DNA from: an uncultured Bdellovibrio sp.
GTDB lineage: Bacteria > Bdellovibrionota > Bdellovibrionia > Bdellovibrionales > Bdellovibrionaceae
NCBI GenBank assembly: GCA_946480995.1
Contig: CAMLMF010000106.1
Span: 1 to 7,733, forward strand
Direction: 5' to 3'
DNA: 7,733 nucleotides
A program made the translations under genes and the position numbers. Under the pieces are notes generated by a model that saw only the letters and a list, made by a program, of their open reading frames with translations, did not search any database and was not told the origin of the DNA. Below are positions 6,622-7,733 of the stretch, one piece after another. The first letter of the stretch is position 1; each line of letters starts with the position of its first letter.

Positions 6622-7733
6622 TACATGATCCTCCAGTCGCCATTACCGTCGGAATTGGGATCAAAGAAAATAATTTCGATCGAACCGTTGTTGATATCTA
6701 AAATTAAGTTGCTGTCACCAGCGATCGTGTCTCCCGCCCCGGCATTGATAGTCACGTTGTTTGTCGATAGTGCTCCGGCGGCGTGTACGAACTTGATAGT
6801 GTCACCCTGTACGGGAGCTGCTGGTAAATTCAGAGTGATCGTTCCCGAGGACACATCTAAAAAGACATTTGTATTAGATGATAAATTGTCGCCGGTATTG
6901 GCGCTGGTTTTTGTAATCCAGGTTAAGCGCACGGCATCTGCGCGGATTTTTCCGTTAACAGTCAGTTTTTCCTCGGCCGTGGTCGTTCCGATAGAAACAG
7001 CTCCCGCTTGCAGGCGCATTGCTTCCGCTCCCGCGGTTCTAAAGGTCATAAGTGATGCCATGCCGTCAGAGCGAATTTGCAGCTCTCCTGTTGCGTCACT
7101 TACGTAGCCTATGAAACCCGCCAAGGTGTTGCCAGCACGTCTAAAGTTTATTCCACCACCTATACTCGGTCCACCAACGATAATTTGTCCTCCGCCATCG
7201 GCTTGAGCTCTAGCGCCGCTGACTTCAAGTAGAGCGCCTGGTGCTGTGGATCCGATGCCGACGTTGCCACCAGCGTAATTAATTCCTCCGGTCGCAGCAT
7301 CCCAATATTTTACTGAAGCTGGTAAGTCAGCCGCAGCGATGGATCTGAATGAAGGGGCGCCGGTAGATCCTGTTGGTCCAGCAAAGAATAGATTTTGTGC
7401 CACAGAGTTCGCACCAGTACCACCATTTGCAATTGGTAAAACTCCACTGACATCTGAAGTAAGAGTTGCGGTGTTTTTTGCAGCTAAAGTTCCCAAAGTT
7501 GGAAGTCCACTTAAGTCAGCATAGCCTCCAGTTGTTGCAACTGTCGCTAGTCCGGTGACATTCGCGGCAGGAATACCATTGATCGCCTGACACGAAAACT
7601 GATCCGTGATTGAAGACCACGCCAAAGTTTGTGCAGCTGTACAGCTGCCGACACTAAATGCAGAAGAAGCACCCGTAGCATTTCTAAGTTCTGAAAGCTT
7701 CACAAAATGAGGCTCCCAACCGCTGCCATGGAC
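6621..7733 (-). CDS. Phage-tail-like surface fibre protein, C-terminal 370 residues (5' end beyond window)
   Basis: The frame is open to the right edge (first visible codons V-H-G-S-G-W-E-P-H-F), so this is the C-terminal part of a larger protein. Numbering from the edge, residues 40-110 hold phage tail-repeat-like sequence (WSSITDQFSC, GLPTLGTLAAKNT, SGVLPIANGGTG). Residues 140-170 and 247-263 hold two beta-rich units of the GNVGIGST and SIGTTTAEEKLTVNG type, known from trimeric phage and bacterial fibres. Residues 275-370 form a beta-rich tip domain of the kind that ends many phage tail proteins (ITLNLPAAPVQGDTI, VTINAGAGDTI, and a final DWRIM). Bdellovibrio encodes many such chimeric fibres (mosaic adhesive trimers), some implicated in prey recognition; membership is inferred. 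No intramolecular chaperone (S74) domain follows the tip. A GTG at 7703 could start a 360-residue protein, but similar sequence continues upstream without a stop, so I treat it as internal. No other phage genes are visible nearby. It is the first visible gene of the cassette that continues into the three secreted proteins. Confidence 0.88.
   Translation of the reverse strand, partial: VHGSGWEPHFVKLSELRNATGASSAFSVGSCTAAQTLAWSSITDQFSCQAINGIPAANVTGLATVATTGGYADLSGLPTLGTLAAKNTATLTSDVSGVLPIANGGTGANSVAQNLFFAGPTGSTGAPSFRSIAAADLPASVKYWDAATGGINYAGGNVGIGSTAPGALLEVSGARAQADGGGQIIVGGPSIGGGINFRRAGNTLAGFIGYVSDATGELQIRSDGMASLMTFRTAGAEAMRLQAGAVSIGTTTAEEKLTVNGKIRADAVRLTWITKTSANTGDNLSSNTNVFLDVSSGTITLNLPAAPVQGDTIKFVHAAGALSTNNVTINAGAGDTIAGDSNLILDINNGSIEIIFFDPNSDGNGDWRIM
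6629..6634 (-). promoter_or_regulatory. Ribosome binding site for first DUF1554 gene, inside fibre gene
   Basis: The minus strand reads GGAGGA, 7 bases before the ATG at 6621 and within the last codons of the fibre gene. With the one-base TAATG stop/start overlap it supports the chosen start and coupled or re-initiated translation. Confidence 0.75.

Noticed and set aside
6625..7107. Plus-strand open frame of 160 codons over the fibre gene
   Set aside because: It is the complement of beta-repeat coding sequence. The fibre frame has recognisable repeats and this one does not.
6621..7703. Fibre gene as a complete 360-residue protein from GTG 7703
   Set aside because: The frame continues to the window edge with fibre-like sequence (WEPHF). 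There is no ribosome site at the GTG and no signal peptide after it.
6621..7733. Prophage
   Set aside because: Only one phage-like gene is present. The neighbours are chromosomal genes, with no integrase, attachment site or structural phage genes.

Overview
The window looks like chromosomal DNA from a Bdellovibrio-type predatory bacterium (phylum Bdellovibrionota). This is inferred from the mix of genes: a Gram-negative lipoprotein-maturation gene, an exported subtilase, and a phage-fibre-like surface protein of the mosaic kind that is abundant in Bdellovibrio. No rRNA, tRNA, IS element or CRISPR array is visible.

The left half (1-3335) is housekeeping. A minus-strand pair, lnt (apolipoprotein N-acyltransferase) and then the 5' part of mutS2 (cut by the left edge), overlaps by 23 bases and is probably one transcript. 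Diverging from lnt is a plus-strand gene for a membrane protein with two four-cysteine zinc-ribbon-like modules. A convincing sigma70-type promoter for it lies inside the first codons of lnt, and this argues for a GTG start.

The middle (3339-4718) is a complete, membrane-anchored or secreted S8 subtilase on the minus strand. It converges on the zinc-ribbon gene with only three bases between stop codons.

The right half (4836-7733, minus strand) is the most interesting part. Transcription enters from the right edge through the 3' end of a phage-tail-like fibre gene, then runs through three small exported proteins packed tightly: a one-base stop/start overlap (TAATG), then two 8-base gaps. The first two small proteins are paralogues of the DUF1554 family. 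The third is shorter and has a different, cysteine-rich, lectin-like body. All three begin, right after the predicted signal peptidase site, with the same short segment A-R-L-S-V-L-F followed by a Gly/Ser linker. A weak hairpin terminator follows the third gene. I infer a surface-adhesion cassette in which a trimeric fibre is co-produced with small secreted binding modules that share a docking segment. The co-transcription layout and the shared segment are directly visible; the docking role is hypothesis.
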